Shown here piece by piece: positions 7,554 to 15,418 of a DNA stretch of 44,012 bases. Location of the stretch: assembly GCA_003223255.1 (NCBI GenBank), contig QHYJ01000011.1, positions 74,967 through 118,978 of the forward strand, given 5' to 3'. Source of the stretch: Acidobacteriota bacterium. Lineage in GTDB: Bacteria; Acidobacteriota; Terriglobia; Acidiferrales; UBA7541. Made by a program: the position numbers and the translations under genes. Positions within the stretch are counted from its first letter, which is position 1; each line of letters starts with the position of its first letter. The notes beneath the pieces are model-generated. The model was given only the letters and a program-made list of their open reading frames with translations, was not told where the DNA came from and did no database searches.

Positions 7554-9427
7554 GCACTTTGCAAGAAGAAGAGGCCTTAGGCAAAGCGTACGACTCGCGC
7601 TTGATGCGGCGGCTTTTGCAATACTTGAAGCCGTACCGCTGGCGTGTGGTGTTGGCGCTTGCGCTGGTGGCCGTCGTCACGCCTCTCGAACTCGCTCCTC
7701 CCGCGATTTTCCAGAAGGCCATTGATAACAACTTTGTCCCAGCAATGGACCACAAGATCGCTGAATCCAGCGCGTGGATTGGGATCATTTGGCTGAGTTT
7801 GCTGTACTTGGCCGTCCTGGCGTTCGATTTTCTCGCCCAGTACATTCAAATCCGCATCATGCAGCGCGTCGGCCAGCAAACCATGTACGACATGCGCCGT
7901 GAGATATTTGGCCACTTACAGCGCTTGCCCATGAGTTATTTCGACCGCCACCCCGTCGGTCGTTTGGTGACTCGAGTCACCACCGACGTCGACGCGCTCA
8001 ACGATCTCTTCGCCGCGGGCGTCGTCACCATGATTAACGATTTTTTCCTGCTCGTGGTTATGGCCGCCTTGCTTTTCAAGCTCGACCGCCGCCTGGCTCT
8101 TGACACGCTTGCCATCCTGCCCGGCATCCTGATCGTCACGCTGATTTTTCGCAAATATGTACGCGACGCCAACCGCCGCATCCGTATCGCCATCGCGCGG
8201 ATCAACGCTTTCCTCCAAGAATATATTTCGGGCATGAGCGTGGTGCAGCTTTTCAATCGTGAGAAAAAAGCCATGGAGGAATTCTCCAAGCGCAATCGCG
8301 ACAACATGCTCGCCTGGCGCGATGCTATTCTGGCCTACGCCCTCTTTTACCCCGCAGTCGAATTCCTGAGCTTTGCCACCATTGCTCTTATCTATTGGTC
8401 CGGCGGGAATCGCATCTTGCATGGCGCGCTTACGCTCGGCGTGCTCACGGAATTCACCATGTACGCGCAGCGTTTCTTCCGGCCCATTCAGGACCTCAGC
8501 GAGAAATTCAACATCCTGCAGTCCGCCATGGCCGCCTCCGAACGCATTTTCAAGCTTCTCGACGAACCGGTGACCATTCAATCGGACCCCAACGCCATCA
8601 CACTCGTCCGTCCACACGGCGAAATCGAATTTCGCAATGTCTGGTTCAGCTACCGCAATGTCCGCGAACCTTCCGAAGAAGATTGGGTGCTTCGCGATGT
8701 TTCTTTCCGCGTCGAACCCGGCCAGACTTTCGCCATTGTCGGTCACACCGGCGCCGGCAAGACCACTCTCATTTCCCTGCTTCTCCGCTTCTACGACATT
8801 CAGCGCGGCCAAATCCTGCTCGACGGCAAGGATATTCGCACCATCGAGCTGCAGGACTTGCGTCGCCAATTCGGTATCGTGCTCCAGGATCCTTTTCTTT
8901 TTACCGGAACGATTGCAGCCAACGTCCGCCTTGGCACGCCGAACATCGACACCGTCACCGTCGAGCGCGCCCTCGAAGAAGTCGGCCTCGGTGACTTCAT
9001 TCGCTCGCTCTCCGAAGGCCCCGCCACCAGCGTCAACGAGCGCGGCTCCACGCTTTCTGTCGGCCAGCGCCAGCTGATCAATTTCGCCCGCGCGCTGGCG
9101 CACAATCCGCGCTTCCTGATTCTCGACGAGGCCACCTCCAGCGTAGACACCAAGACGGAGTTGCAGATTCGCGAGGCATTGAATCGCCTGCTCTCCGGGC
9201 GCACCGCACTCGTCATCGCCCACCGCCTCAGCACCATCCAGCACGCGGATCGCATCCTCGTCTTTCACAAAGGGCGCTTGCGCGAGCAAGGTGCGCACCA
9301 GGAGCTTCTCCTCCAGCGCGGTATTTATTTCCGCCTTTATCAGCTCCAGTACAAAGAGCAGGAGCTGCACATTCCTCTCGAAGCCCGTGGCGCGGCCGAG
9401 CCGTCTGCTCTGCCGGCCAGCGACTGA
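7550..9427 (+). CDS. ABC exporter half-transporter, MdlB/YheH-like
   Basis: The 625-residue partner of the preceding gene, with the same fold. It has an N-terminal six-helix exporter domain (~30-320), Walker A GHTGAGKTT (~398-406), Walker B FLILDEATSSVD with the catalytic Glu present (~522), and the H-loop AHRLSTIQHAD. Its signature reads LSVGQRQL instead of LSGGQ, as in MdlB-type subunits. Combined with the Asp-for-Glu change in the partner, the pair shows the classic one-degenerate-site architecture: the nucleotide site made of the partner's Walker motifs and this subunit's signature should be hydrolysis-impaired. The ATG overlaps the previous stop (ATGA, 7550-7553). lpxB starts 18 bases after this stop, so all are probably one transcript. 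Confidence 0.93.
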   Translation: MSTLQEEEALGKAYDSRLMRRLLQYLKPYRWRVVLALALVAVVTPLELAPPAIFQKAIDNNFVPAMDHKIAESSAWIGIIWLSLLYLAVLAFDFLAQYIQIRIMQRVGQQTMYDMRREIFGHLQRLPMSYFDRHPVGRLVTRVTTDVDALNDLFAAGVVTMINDFFLLVVMAALLFKLDRRLALDTLAILPGILIVTLIFRKYVRDANRRIRIAIARINAFLQEYISGMSVVQLFNREKKAMEEFSKRNRDNMLAWRDAILAYALFYPAVEFLSFATIALIYWSGGNRILHGALTLGVLTEFTMYAQRFFRPIQDLSEKFNILQSAMAASERIFKLLDEPVTIQSDPNAITLVRPHGEIEFRNVWFSYRNVREPSEEDWVLRDVSFRVEPGQTFAIVGHTGAGKTTLISLLLRFYDIQRGQILLDGKDIRTIELQDLRRQFGIVLQDPFLFTGTIAANVRLGTPNIDTVTVERALEEVGLGDFIRSLSEGPATSVNERGSTLSVGQRQLINFARALAHNPRFLILDEATSSVDTKTELQIREALNRLLSGRTALVIAHRLSTIQHADRILVFHKGRLREQGAHQELLLQRGIYFRLYQLQYKEQELHIPLEARGAAEPSALPASD

Positions 9428-9445
9428 TCGCTTTCTTCGCCGCGC

Positions 9446-10612
9446 ATGCCACCTATTCCGCTTCTGCTCTCCGCCGGTGAAGCTTCCGGGGACATGTATG
9501 CCGCACGCCTCGCCTCTGCCCTAATGCAGCGCCTCGACGTCGCCATCTTCGGCATGGGCGGACCACAGATGCGCGCCGCCGGCGTGGAAATCATCACCGA
9601 CTATTCCGAAGTCTCCGTCGTGGGAATCACCGAGGTGCTGAAGCGCTTGCCCTCGCTCGTTCGCGCCATGCGTCATCTTGTCGAAGAAGCGGGTCGTCGA
9701 AAGCCCCCGCTCGCCATCCTCACGGATTTTCCCGGCTTTCACCTGCGCCTGGCGCGCAAGCTCTGTCCTAAAGGCATTCGGAACGTCTATTATATTTGCC
9801 CACAATTCTGGGCCTGGCGCCCTTGGCGTGTGAAGCTGGTGCGACGCCGCTTTGCCGAAGCGCTCTGCATTTTTCATTTTGAAGAAAAGTTCTATGCCGA
9901 CGCCGGCGTGCCTGTGAAATTCATCGGCCACCCGTTGGTGGGAAACGTCAACGCCAGCCTGACGCGGGAATTATTTTGCAGGAAATACGGTCTTCCAAAT
10001 GAAGGGCAAATCATCACCGTTCTTCCCGGCAGCCGTCGTGGCGAGATCGCCCATCATCTTCCGGTGTTAATCGAAGGGCTTCGTGAAATTCGCCTGCGCT
10101 TTCCTGGTCCACCACAGATAGTGATTGCCGTTGCGCCGGGCTTGGATGCCGCGAGGATTGAGAAAGACTTTCCCCGTGATTGGCACCTGAGACTCATTTC
10201 GAACGACACCTACAACGCCTTGGCGGCCGCCGACCTCGCGATCGTCTCCAGCGGCACCGCCACGGTCGAAGCCGCCCTCTTGGGTAAACCCATGATTGTG
10301 GTTTATCGCCTTTCGTCGCTCACCGCGCTCCTCGCTAAGCCGCTGGTGAAAACCAAGTTCTTCAGCATGGTCAATCTCATCGCAGGGCGCGCCGTCGTTC
10401 CGGAATTGATTCAGAACGGCTTCACGCCACAGCGTCTCGCCGCCGAGGCAGAATCGCTGCTGTCCGGCCCGCCTAGCCCCAATCCGCGCGTCTCAGAAAT
10501 GCGGTGCTGCCTGCAAGAAGTGCAAAAACTCCTTGGTCCTCCTGGAGCCGTAGACCGTGCCGCCGACGAAATCGTCCGGCTGCTAGGTACCGCCACAAGC
10601 AACGCGAAGTGA
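9446..10612 (+). CDS. lpxB: Lipid-A-disaccharide synthase
   Basis: LpxB condenses UDP-2,3-diacylglucosamine with lipid X to form the lipid A disaccharide at the inner membrane. The 388-residue product has the family hallmark AGEASGD near the N-terminus, FGMGGPQM, the TDFPGFHLRLA and YYICPQFWAWRPWR segments, FIGHPLVG, LLPGSRRGEI-like sequence (VLPGSRRGEI) and SSGTATVEAALLG. Length and order are normal. It marks the host as having an LPS-type outer membrane. It follows the ABC exporter pair closely, a context that fits envelope-lipid handling, although MdlAB-like pairs are not the canonical lipid A flippase MsbA. Confidence 0.96.
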   Translation: MPPIPLLLSAGEASGDMYAARLASALMQRLDVAIFGMGGPQMRAAGVEIITDYSEVSVVGITEVLKRLPSLVRAMRHLVEEAGRRKPPLAILTDFPGFHLRLARKLCPKGIRNVYYICPQFWAWRPWRVKLVRRRFAEALCIFHFEEKFYADAGVPVKFIGHPLVGNVNASLTRELFCRKYGLPNEGQIITVLPGSRRGEIAHHLPVLIEGLREIRLRFPGPPQIVIAVAPGLDAARIEKDFPRDWHLRLISNDTYNALAAADLAIVSSGTATVEAALLGKPMIVVYRLSSLTALLAKPLVKTKFFSMVNLIAGRAVVPELIQNGFTPQRLAAEAESLLSGPPSPNPRVSEMRCCLQEVQKLLGPPGAVDRAADEIVRLLGTATSNAK

Positions 10613-10660
10613 GCTCTTTGGTATCCTATTAGGTGTACAGTGATTGGGGATAGGCATCAC

Positions 10661-12832
10661 ATGGAAAGGGGTCCGATGACCCGTCGTCGAGGGATTTCAG
10701 ACACTATCGGTATGTTCCTGCTGCTCCTTTCGTTGGCCGCTGCGCCGCTCCATGCCCAGGCTCCGCGTCCGGTGAATTTTCTTGCCACCCACTACGACGT
10801 CTCTGCAACGCTCGACGCCATTGGCCAGTCGCTTTCTGCCACCGCCAAAATCGATCTCGTCGCTACCGAAGCCTCCAGCAACGTGCGCGTCGAGCTTCAT
10901 CCCAACCTCGTCGTCAAGGAAGTCAAAAGCCCCGAAGGCAAACCGCTCACCTTCGAGCGCGACAGCCAAAATCCTCTTTTTGTCAACGTCCAGCTTCTCA
11001 CTCCCGTCGCCTCGGGCGGCCACGTTACGCTCACTTTCACCTACGCGGGTTTGCTCTTCAACGAAGAAAACAGCCCCGTGCCCGGCATCCGCGTCGCTTC
11101 GATCACCAAGGATGGCGCCTATTTGCTTTTACCTGCGCGCTGGTTCCCGCTCACCGATTATCCGTCCAATCGCTATACCGCCTCGTTCCGGTTGAACGTT
11201 CCCGCAACTTTCGCCGTTGCAGGCTCCGGCAAAGCGCCGGCTCCCACGCCTGTACCGGGAAAAAACGCCGTCGAAGGCAGCCGCCTTCTCTACACCTTTG
11301 AGTGCAACCGGCCCGCGCAACATGGCACGTTTGTCGCCGGCAACCTGCAGCTCAATCCCAGACAAGCAGAGGGCATCAGCGTCAACGTTTACGCGCCGCG
11401 CAATATGTCCTCGAACGCGCAGGAGTTTGCTGCCGACGTTGCGCGGGCCGCCGTGGCTTTCTCCGACATGTTCGGCCCCATCCCCGATCCTTCTTTCGCT
11501 CTGATTCAATTGCCCGAAGGCACGCTCCGCGATTTCGCCGCTCCTGGCGCGCTTCTCCTGAGCCAGCGCATGTGGGACCCCAAAGCCAGCGACCGCGCCA
11601 TTGCCCGCCTCGTCGCCTCGCAATGGTGGGGAGTGCAGGTTGCTCCTGCCACGCCCAACGACGCCTGGATCAGCGACGGCCTCGCACGCTACTGTGAAGC
11701 GCTCTATGCTGAACAAACTTCCGGCAAGGAAGCGGGCCTGCGTGCCGTAGACGAATTCGCGGTTGGTGCGTTGATGTATGAGGACGCCGCGCCCGTCGGC
11801 CAAGCTGGCCGTCTCGCGACGTATTCCCCGGACTACCGCTCCGTCGTGATGAACAAAGGCGCCATGCTTTTTCACATGCTGCGCGCCATGATGGGCGACG
11901 TGGCCTTCAAGTCCGCGCTGCACGACTTTTACTTTCAGTTTGCCGAAAAATCCGCTCACATCGAGGATTTTGAGAATCTCGCCGAGCGCCGCGTCCAAGC
12001 TTCCACAAAGCAGGGGCAAGATCCGCCGAATCTGCGCAGCTTTTTCGCACAGTGGCTGAACTCCACCGGCGTCCCGGAATTTACGCTCGATTACGTCGTC
12101 TACCGCACGCCGAAAGGTTTCCGCGTCGTCGGCAAAATCAAGCAGCCTCTCGAAACCTTCCACATGCCCGTGGATTTGCGCATCGAAACGGAAGGCAACC
12201 CGGAAACCAAGACCATCGAATGTACCGGCCTTGAAACGCAATTTTCTGTCGACGTTTTCGGCCGGCCCAAGCCACTCGGCATCAAAATCGATCCAAACAA
12301 CGTCATTCTCAAATCTAGCGTCCCGCTGCGCGCTCGAGCGGCCATTGCCCGAGGCGAGGATCTCGCCGAACAAGGCCGCTTTTACGACGCCATCGCACAG
12401 TACCAGAAAGCGCTCAGCATCCAGCCCGGGCGCCCGCTCGCCAATTTCCGCATGGGCGAAGCGTTCTTCTACCAGAAAAACTACCAGGCCGCCGCCAACT
12501 CTTTCCGCGAAGCTCTGCAGAATGTTCCTGAGCCTTCGGAAAAATGGACCGAAGTCTGGAGCCATGTTTATCTCGGAGAGATTTTCGATTTGCTGGGTCA
12601 GCGCGAGCGCGCCGTCAACGAGTACAGCAAAGCCAAGCAGACCAACGACAATACCGGTGGGGCACAGGCTCGAGCGGAACAGTTGATCAAGAAACCCTAC
12701 TCTGAAAGCGGCGGCGAACTGGTTGCCACGCCCGCACCCACGGAACCTGCAAAGCCTGGTTCAACACTCGCCACCCCCGCTTCCGGCGAAAAGCCGGTCC
12801 TCAAGAAAAGGCCGGATCCTTCCCCGCAATAG
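10661..12832 (+). CDS. Secreted M1-aminopeptidase-like protein lacking catalytic motifs, with C-terminal TPRs
   Basis: A signal peptide (FLLLLSLAAAPLHAQA) precedes a beta-sandwich domain and a gluzincin-like domain similar to M1 peptidases. In that family GAMEN and HEXXH-x18-E bind substrate and zinc. Here the corresponding segments read APGALLLSQ and LVASQWWG, so the exopeptidase Glu and both zinc histidines are gone, while the flanking QWWG, DAWISDGLARY and VMNKGAMLFHMLR are kept. TPR-like repeats follow (GRFYDAIAQYQKALSIQP and relatives, ~555-675), then a Pro-rich tail. Starts at 10640 (GTG), 10661 (ATG) and 10676 (ATG, with AAGGGG four bases upstream) all leave the signal peptide intact. 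I infer a non-enzymatic binding or scaffold protein of the periplasm. Confidence 0.85.
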   Translation: MERGPMTRRRGISDTIGMFLLLLSLAAAPLHAQAPRPVNFLATHYDVSATLDAIGQSLSATAKIDLVATEASSNVRVELHPNLVVKEVKSPEGKPLTFERDSQNPLFVNVQLLTPVASGGHVTLTFTYAGLLFNEENSPVPGIRVASITKDGAYLLLPARWFPLTDYPSNRYTASFRLNVPATFAVAGSGKAPAPTPVPGKNAVEGSRLLYTFECNRPAQHGTFVAGNLQLNPRQAEGISVNVYAPRNMSSNAQEFAADVARAAVAFSDMFGPIPDPSFALIQLPEGTLRDFAAPGALLLSQRMWDPKASDRAIARLVASQWWGVQVAPATPNDAWISDGLARYCEALYAEQTSGKEAGLRAVDEFAVGALMYEDAAPVGQAGRLATYSPDYRSVVMNKGAMLFHMLRAMMGDVAFKSALHDFYFQFAEKSAHIEDFENLAERRVQASTKQGQDPPNLRSFFAQWLNSTGVPEFTLDYVVYRTPKGFRVVGKIKQPLETFHMPVDLRIETEGNPETKTIECTGLETQFSVDVFGRPKPLGIKIDPNNVILKSSVPLRARAAIARGEDLAEQGRFYDAIAQYQKALSIQPGRPLANFRMGEAFFYQKNYQAAANSFREALQNVPEPSEKWTEVWSHVYLGEIFDLLGQRERAVNEYSKAKQTNDNTGGAQARAEQLIKKPYSESGGELVATPAPTEPAKPGSTLATPASGEKPVLKKRPDPSPQ

Positions 12833-12859
12833 AACTCCCCTTGCTGCCCAATACTAAAC

Positions 12860-12895
12860 GGTCATCCTGAGCGAGGCAGCAGGCCCCGATGCGAG
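12860..12895 (+). repeat. Short dispersed repeat, CATCCTGAG type
   Basis: GGTCATCCTGAGCGAGGC and the following bases resemble a short repeat scattered through many acidobacterial and other soil genomes (CATCCTGAGCGAAG family). It fills the 101-base gap between two convergent genes. Related copies are at 30456-30500 and 34479-34510 in this window. Confidence 0.45.
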
Positions 12896-12933
12896 CCTTG
12901 CCACTGGTCCCTCCTGCGCTCGCAACCCACACT

Positions 12934-14031
12934 CTACCGCAGTCGTCCGCCAAGACCTTTCCGCTGGAGCAAAACCTGAAACCGTTCACCCATGCCCTCG
13001 GGATGGATGAGCGTCTTCAGTTGCAAGCGCGCGCGAATCTGCTCGGCTTCGTTTTGTCCCGGGTCGTAGAGGTCGGCGAACTCGTTCGCCTCCCCCAGCG
13101 CCAACAGAAAGGCCGTCTGCGAGGTAAGCGTCGCCGTTTCCAGGCCCGACCGTCGCCCCCAAGTTTCGAGGGCCGTGAAATTCACATGCGCGGTCAGGTC
13201 CTGCTCTCCCGGCGACGCGTAGAAATCCTCGCTCACGCAATGCTCCCGGTAAGCCAGCAACGTGCCGCGCATGTGGCGCTCGTCGAAGAGCTCCGCCGCG
13301 CGATGGCCGTAATCAACGGTCAGCACAAATCCCCTCGCGATGCGCCGCCCGATTTCCGTGATCCAATCGCACGCTTCGAGCCCCGCTTCCGCGTGCTGGC
13401 CTTCGTACAGTGTGATGCCTTGCGTCGCAAAATATTCGTTGATCGCGCACGTGGAAACCGTCGCGACCACATCTACAAATTCTTCGTTGTCGCAACCCAC
13501 ACAAATTTCTTGCAGCACGCCTTCGCGCATCACCATGCGGTGCACGGCCAGCGCGTCGATCAATTCATTCGAGAAAATGCAGCCCGCGGGAATCTGCGCT
13601 GCAATCTCCGCCGCAATCCGCAGGCGGCCCGCCGTCGCGTGGCGTTCCAATCGCGAAGCAGCTTGCTCGCGCCGCGACGCTGACCGCTCCACGGCGACAT
13701 AGCGCAGCGCCCAGTAAAATTCCGGCAGCCGCGCTTTGCAAAAATCCAGGACGTGCCCGGCCAACCGCCCTACTCCCGCGCCCACTTCCACGAGCAAAAA
13801 TTCTGTCGGCCGGTCTAGCTGCTCCCACATTTGGCCAAATTTCCGCGCGAGCAATCGGCCAAAAATCGGATGCACATCCACGCTGGTGTAGTAATCCGCG
13901 AACCGCTGCGATTCCGCTTTGCTGTAGTACCCATGCACCGGATGGTACAGGCATTCGCGCATGAAGTCGGCAAAAGGGATGGGGCCGTAGCGGCGAATCC
14001 GCTCCGCAAGCAATTCTTCGAGCGGCGTCAT
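12934..14031 (-). CDS. MidA-like SAM-dependent methyltransferase (COG1565)
   Basis: A 365-residue class I methyltransferase of the family that includes human NDUFAF7/MidA, which methylates an arginine of a complex I subunit. The N-terminus has RYGPIPFADFMRECLYHP and GYY, typical of the family. The SAM-binding loop is LLVEVGAGVGRLAGHVL (~79-95), followed by VAVERS at the next strand and FSNELIDALAVHRM. It starts with ATG at 14031, overlapping the macro-domain gene stop by four bases. The family link to complex I is known; whether that is the target here is inference, since no nuo gene is in the window. Confidence 0.88.
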   Translation of the reverse strand: MTPLEELLAERIRRYGPIPFADFMRECLYHPVHGYYSKAESQRFADYYTSVDVHPIFGRLLARKFGQMWEQLDRPTEFLLVEVGAGVGRLAGHVLDFCKARLPEFYWALRYVAVERSASRREQAASRLERHATAGRLRIAAEIAAQIPAGCIFSNELIDALAVHRMVMREGVLQEICVGCDNEEFVDVVATVSTCAINEYFATQGITLYEGQHAEAGLEACDWITEIGRRIARGFVLTVDYGHRAAELFDERHMRGTLLAYREHCVSEDFYASPGEQDLTAHVNFTALETWGRRSGLETATLTSQTAFLLALGEANEFADLYDPGQNEAEQIRARLQLKTLIHPEGMGERFQVLLQRKGLGGRLR

Positions 14032-14594
14032 GCGTCTGTTGCTCCCGCGGTTCCTGAGGACAGTTCAGCTTGCAGCTTGTTCCAAGTGCGCTCGAAGATT
14101 TCCTTAGCGACGTCGTCAAACAGCACGAAATGCACCGTCTCAAGCGAAGTTTCGCCACGCAGATGTTCCGCTGCCTCGCGCAGCATGATCTTCGCACACT
14201 CTTCCAGCGGAAACCCGGCGATGCCGGTACCGACCGCGGGAAACGAAATGCTTCTCAGTCCCCGGTCTTTCGCAATCCTCAGGGAGTGCGCGGTAGAACT
14301 CCGCAGTGTTTCCGCGGTTGTCGCTCCACCAAGCCGCATGCTTGCGGCGTGGATCACGAACCTGGCTTTCAGCTTTCCGCCGCTCGTAATCGCAGCGTAT
14401 CCCACGGGGATGGTACCGATCTCGTTGCACTCGCGCTGGATGGCGTCGCCGCCTTTTCGCCGGATCGCCCCGGCCACGCCTCCGCCAAGGATCAAATCGT
14501 TGTTCGCGGCGTTGACGATGACGTCCGTGTCCATCTCTGTTAGGTCGCCTTGCTGGATGACGATTCTTTCGGCCAGTGATTTCATTTCCGGCAC
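14028..14594 (-). CDS. Macro-domain protein, probable ADP-ribose/O-acetyl-ADP-ribose hydrolase
   Basis: A stand-alone macro domain of 188 residues. These proteins bind ADP-ribose and often hydrolyse O-acetyl-ADP-ribose or remove mono-ADP-ribose from proteins. Visible hallmarks are VIVNAANNDLILGGGVAGAI (the NAAN and GGGV motifs of the MacroD-type active site, ~26-45), FVIHAAS, and the phosphate-binding loop FPAVGTGIAGFPLEECA (~119-135). The ATG at 14594 is used; another at 14585 is possible. It overlaps the methyltransferase gene downstream and lies 49 bases after the ArsC-like gene. No ADP-ribosyltransferase toxin or NAD-sirtuin gene is adjacent, so the substrate is unknown. Confidence 0.92.
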   Translation of the reverse strand: MPEMKSLAERIVIQQGDLTEMDTDVIVNAANNDLILGGGVAGAIRRKGGDAIQRECNEIGTIPVGYAAITSGGKLKARFVIHAASMRLGGATTAETLRSSTAHSLRIAKDRGLRSISFPAVGTGIAGFPLEECAKIMLREAAEHLRGETSLETVHFVLFDDVAKEIFERTWNKLQAELSSGTAGATDA

Positions 14595-14643
14595 TCTTTT
14601 CTCTGCGTATGAACAAGCGCCTAAAAGTTATGCCAACTGCTAC

Positions 14644-14997
14644 TCATTTCAAAAGCTTTTTGTACGCTTCTTCGTCAAAACCAAGAACCATTTGCGAACC
14701 GCGCATCACAATGGGCCTGCGAATCAGATTGGGTTCCTTGGCCATCAGTTGGATCGCTTCCGCGCGCGAAGGCGGATGTTCCTTCATGTTTCGCGTGCGG
14801 AAGATTTCGTTGCGCGGATTCAAAAATTCCCTGCAATCGCGCTGGCCGATCAGCGCGTCCAGTTCGGCCTCGGTCAAACGCTCCGTGCGCAAGTCGCGCG
14901 ATTCGAGTTCCACACCCAGTTCCAGCAAGAGACCCCTTGCTTTGCGGCAGGTAGTTCAGGTTGGCTTGTTGAGAAACTTGACTCTCACTTTGGGCAT
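14644..14997 (-). CDS. ArsC/Spx-family thioredoxin-fold protein, candidate selenoprotein (UGA at the catalytic Cys)
   Basis: From the ATG at 14997 the frame reads MPKVRVKFLNKPT, then TGA (14956-14958), then TTCRKARGLLLELG, and runs in the same phase to 14644 (117 residues). ArsC/Spx/YffB proteins carry KPTCTTCRKA-like motifs, so the TGA sits exactly at the redox cysteine of CxxC. The rest is intact and family-typical: RDCREFLNPRNEIFRTRNMK, LIRRPIVMRG, LGFDEEAYKKLL. Length is normal (about 115-118). A SECIS-like hairpin starts 15 bases after the TGA. GAAGG precedes the ATG as a Shine-Dalgarno. I infer selenocysteine, giving a UxxC oxidoreductase. The alternative is a TGC-to-TGA nonsense change, plausible because other genes here are damaged. 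If translation restarted at TTG 14928, the active site would be lost. Confidence 0.8.
14924..14941 (-). promoter_or_regulatory. Candidate bacterial SECIS element
   Basis: On the transcript, bases 15-32 after the UGA read AGCAAGGGGUCUCUUGCU: a perfect six-pair stem (AGCAAG/CUUGCU) with loop GGGUCU. The E. coli fdhF SECIS hairpin also has GGUCU in its apical loop at a similar distance (about 19-23 bases after UGA there, 22-26 here). The codons include AGG, GGT and TTG, which are not those a GC-rich genome usually prefers. This fits selection on RNA structure. Functional proof needs SelB binding or homolog conservation. Confidence 0.6.
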
Positions 14998-15019
14998 AGG
15001 ACCTTCGACGCAGAGGGAC

Positions 15020-15036
15020 GGGGCAAGCCTCGCCCC
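15020..15036 (-). repeat. Small GC-rich hairpin upstream of the ArsC-like gene
   Basis: GGGGC and GCCCC flank a seven-base loop in the 88-base gap between the rhodanese stop and the ArsC-like start. It resembles short dispersed palindromes of GC-rich genomes. No T-run follows on the minus strand, so it is not an evident terminator. Confidence 0.3.
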
Positions 15037-15085
15037 CTCGGGAGATCGTACATGCAGCCGGGCACAAAATGAAAAACAAGGAGCG

Positions 15086-15409
15086 TTAATACCGCGGGAC
15101 TTTGGAGTCGACTTCGAGCGACCAGCGCTCGATACCCCCGGCCAGGGACTTGGCACGCTCGAATCCTTGAAAACGCAGCCATGCCGCCGCATCCAAGCTT
15201 CGCATGCCGTGATGGCAATAACAAATCACCTCGTCGACGTCCGGCAGTGTATCCAGGCTGGCAGCCAGCGCGCCAAGGGGAACGTGTTTCGCGCTCTCGA
15301 TTCGGCAAATTTCAAATTCCCACGGCTCGCGTACGTCAACGAGCACTACATTTTCTCCGCGGTCGAGCCGCGCCTTCACTTCTGTCGGAGTAATTTCCAG
15401 TTGGTCCAT
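15086..15409 (-). CDS. Single-domain rhodanese sulfurtransferase
   Basis: A 107-residue rhodanese domain (GlpE-like size). It moves sulfane sulfur via a cysteine persulfide. VLVDVREPWEFEICRIESA is the conserved N-terminal motif, and the active-site loop is CHHGMRS, with the catalytic Cys encoded by an ordinary TGC. GGIERW near the C-terminus is typical. No signal peptide is present, so it is cytoplasmic. The ArsC-like candidate selenoprotein follows by 88 bases and the broken enoyl-CoA hydratase precedes by 9 bases, so they are probably co-transcribed. A sulfur or redox relay with the ArsC-like protein is inference from adjacency. Confidence 0.92.
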   Translation of the reverse strand: MDQLEITPTEVKARLDRGENVVLVDVREPWEFEICRIESAKHVPLGALAASLDTLPDVDEVICYCHHGMRSLDAAAWLRFQGFERAKSLAGGIERWSLEVDSKVPRY

Positions 15410-15418
15410 GTTCTTATT

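Noticed and set aside
7916-9370. Long minus-strand open frame of 484 codons opposite the second ABC exporter gene
   Set aside because: It is a shadow of the MdlB-like gene, whose motifs fully explain the region; its translation has no family character.
11129-12565. Minus-strand open frame of 478 codons
   Set aside because: Lies opposite the M1-like TPR gene, which has clear domains; GC-rich codon bias keeps antisense frames open.
14644-14928. Short ArsC-like protein starting at a TTG (14928)
   Set aside because: This would lack the CxxC active site and the first strand; the in-phase upstream ATG with a Shine-Dalgarno and the conserved KPT motif show the real start is 14997, with a TGA to be explained.
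13831-15072. Plus-strand open frames of 413 and 405 codons across 13.8-15.8 kb
   Set aside because: They run antisense through the methyltransferase, macro, ArsC-like and crotonase genes, all with recognised motifs.
15086-15409. Rhodanese as a further selenoprotein candidate
   Set aside because: Its catalytic Cys in CHHGMRS is encoded by an ordinary TGC, with no internal TGA.
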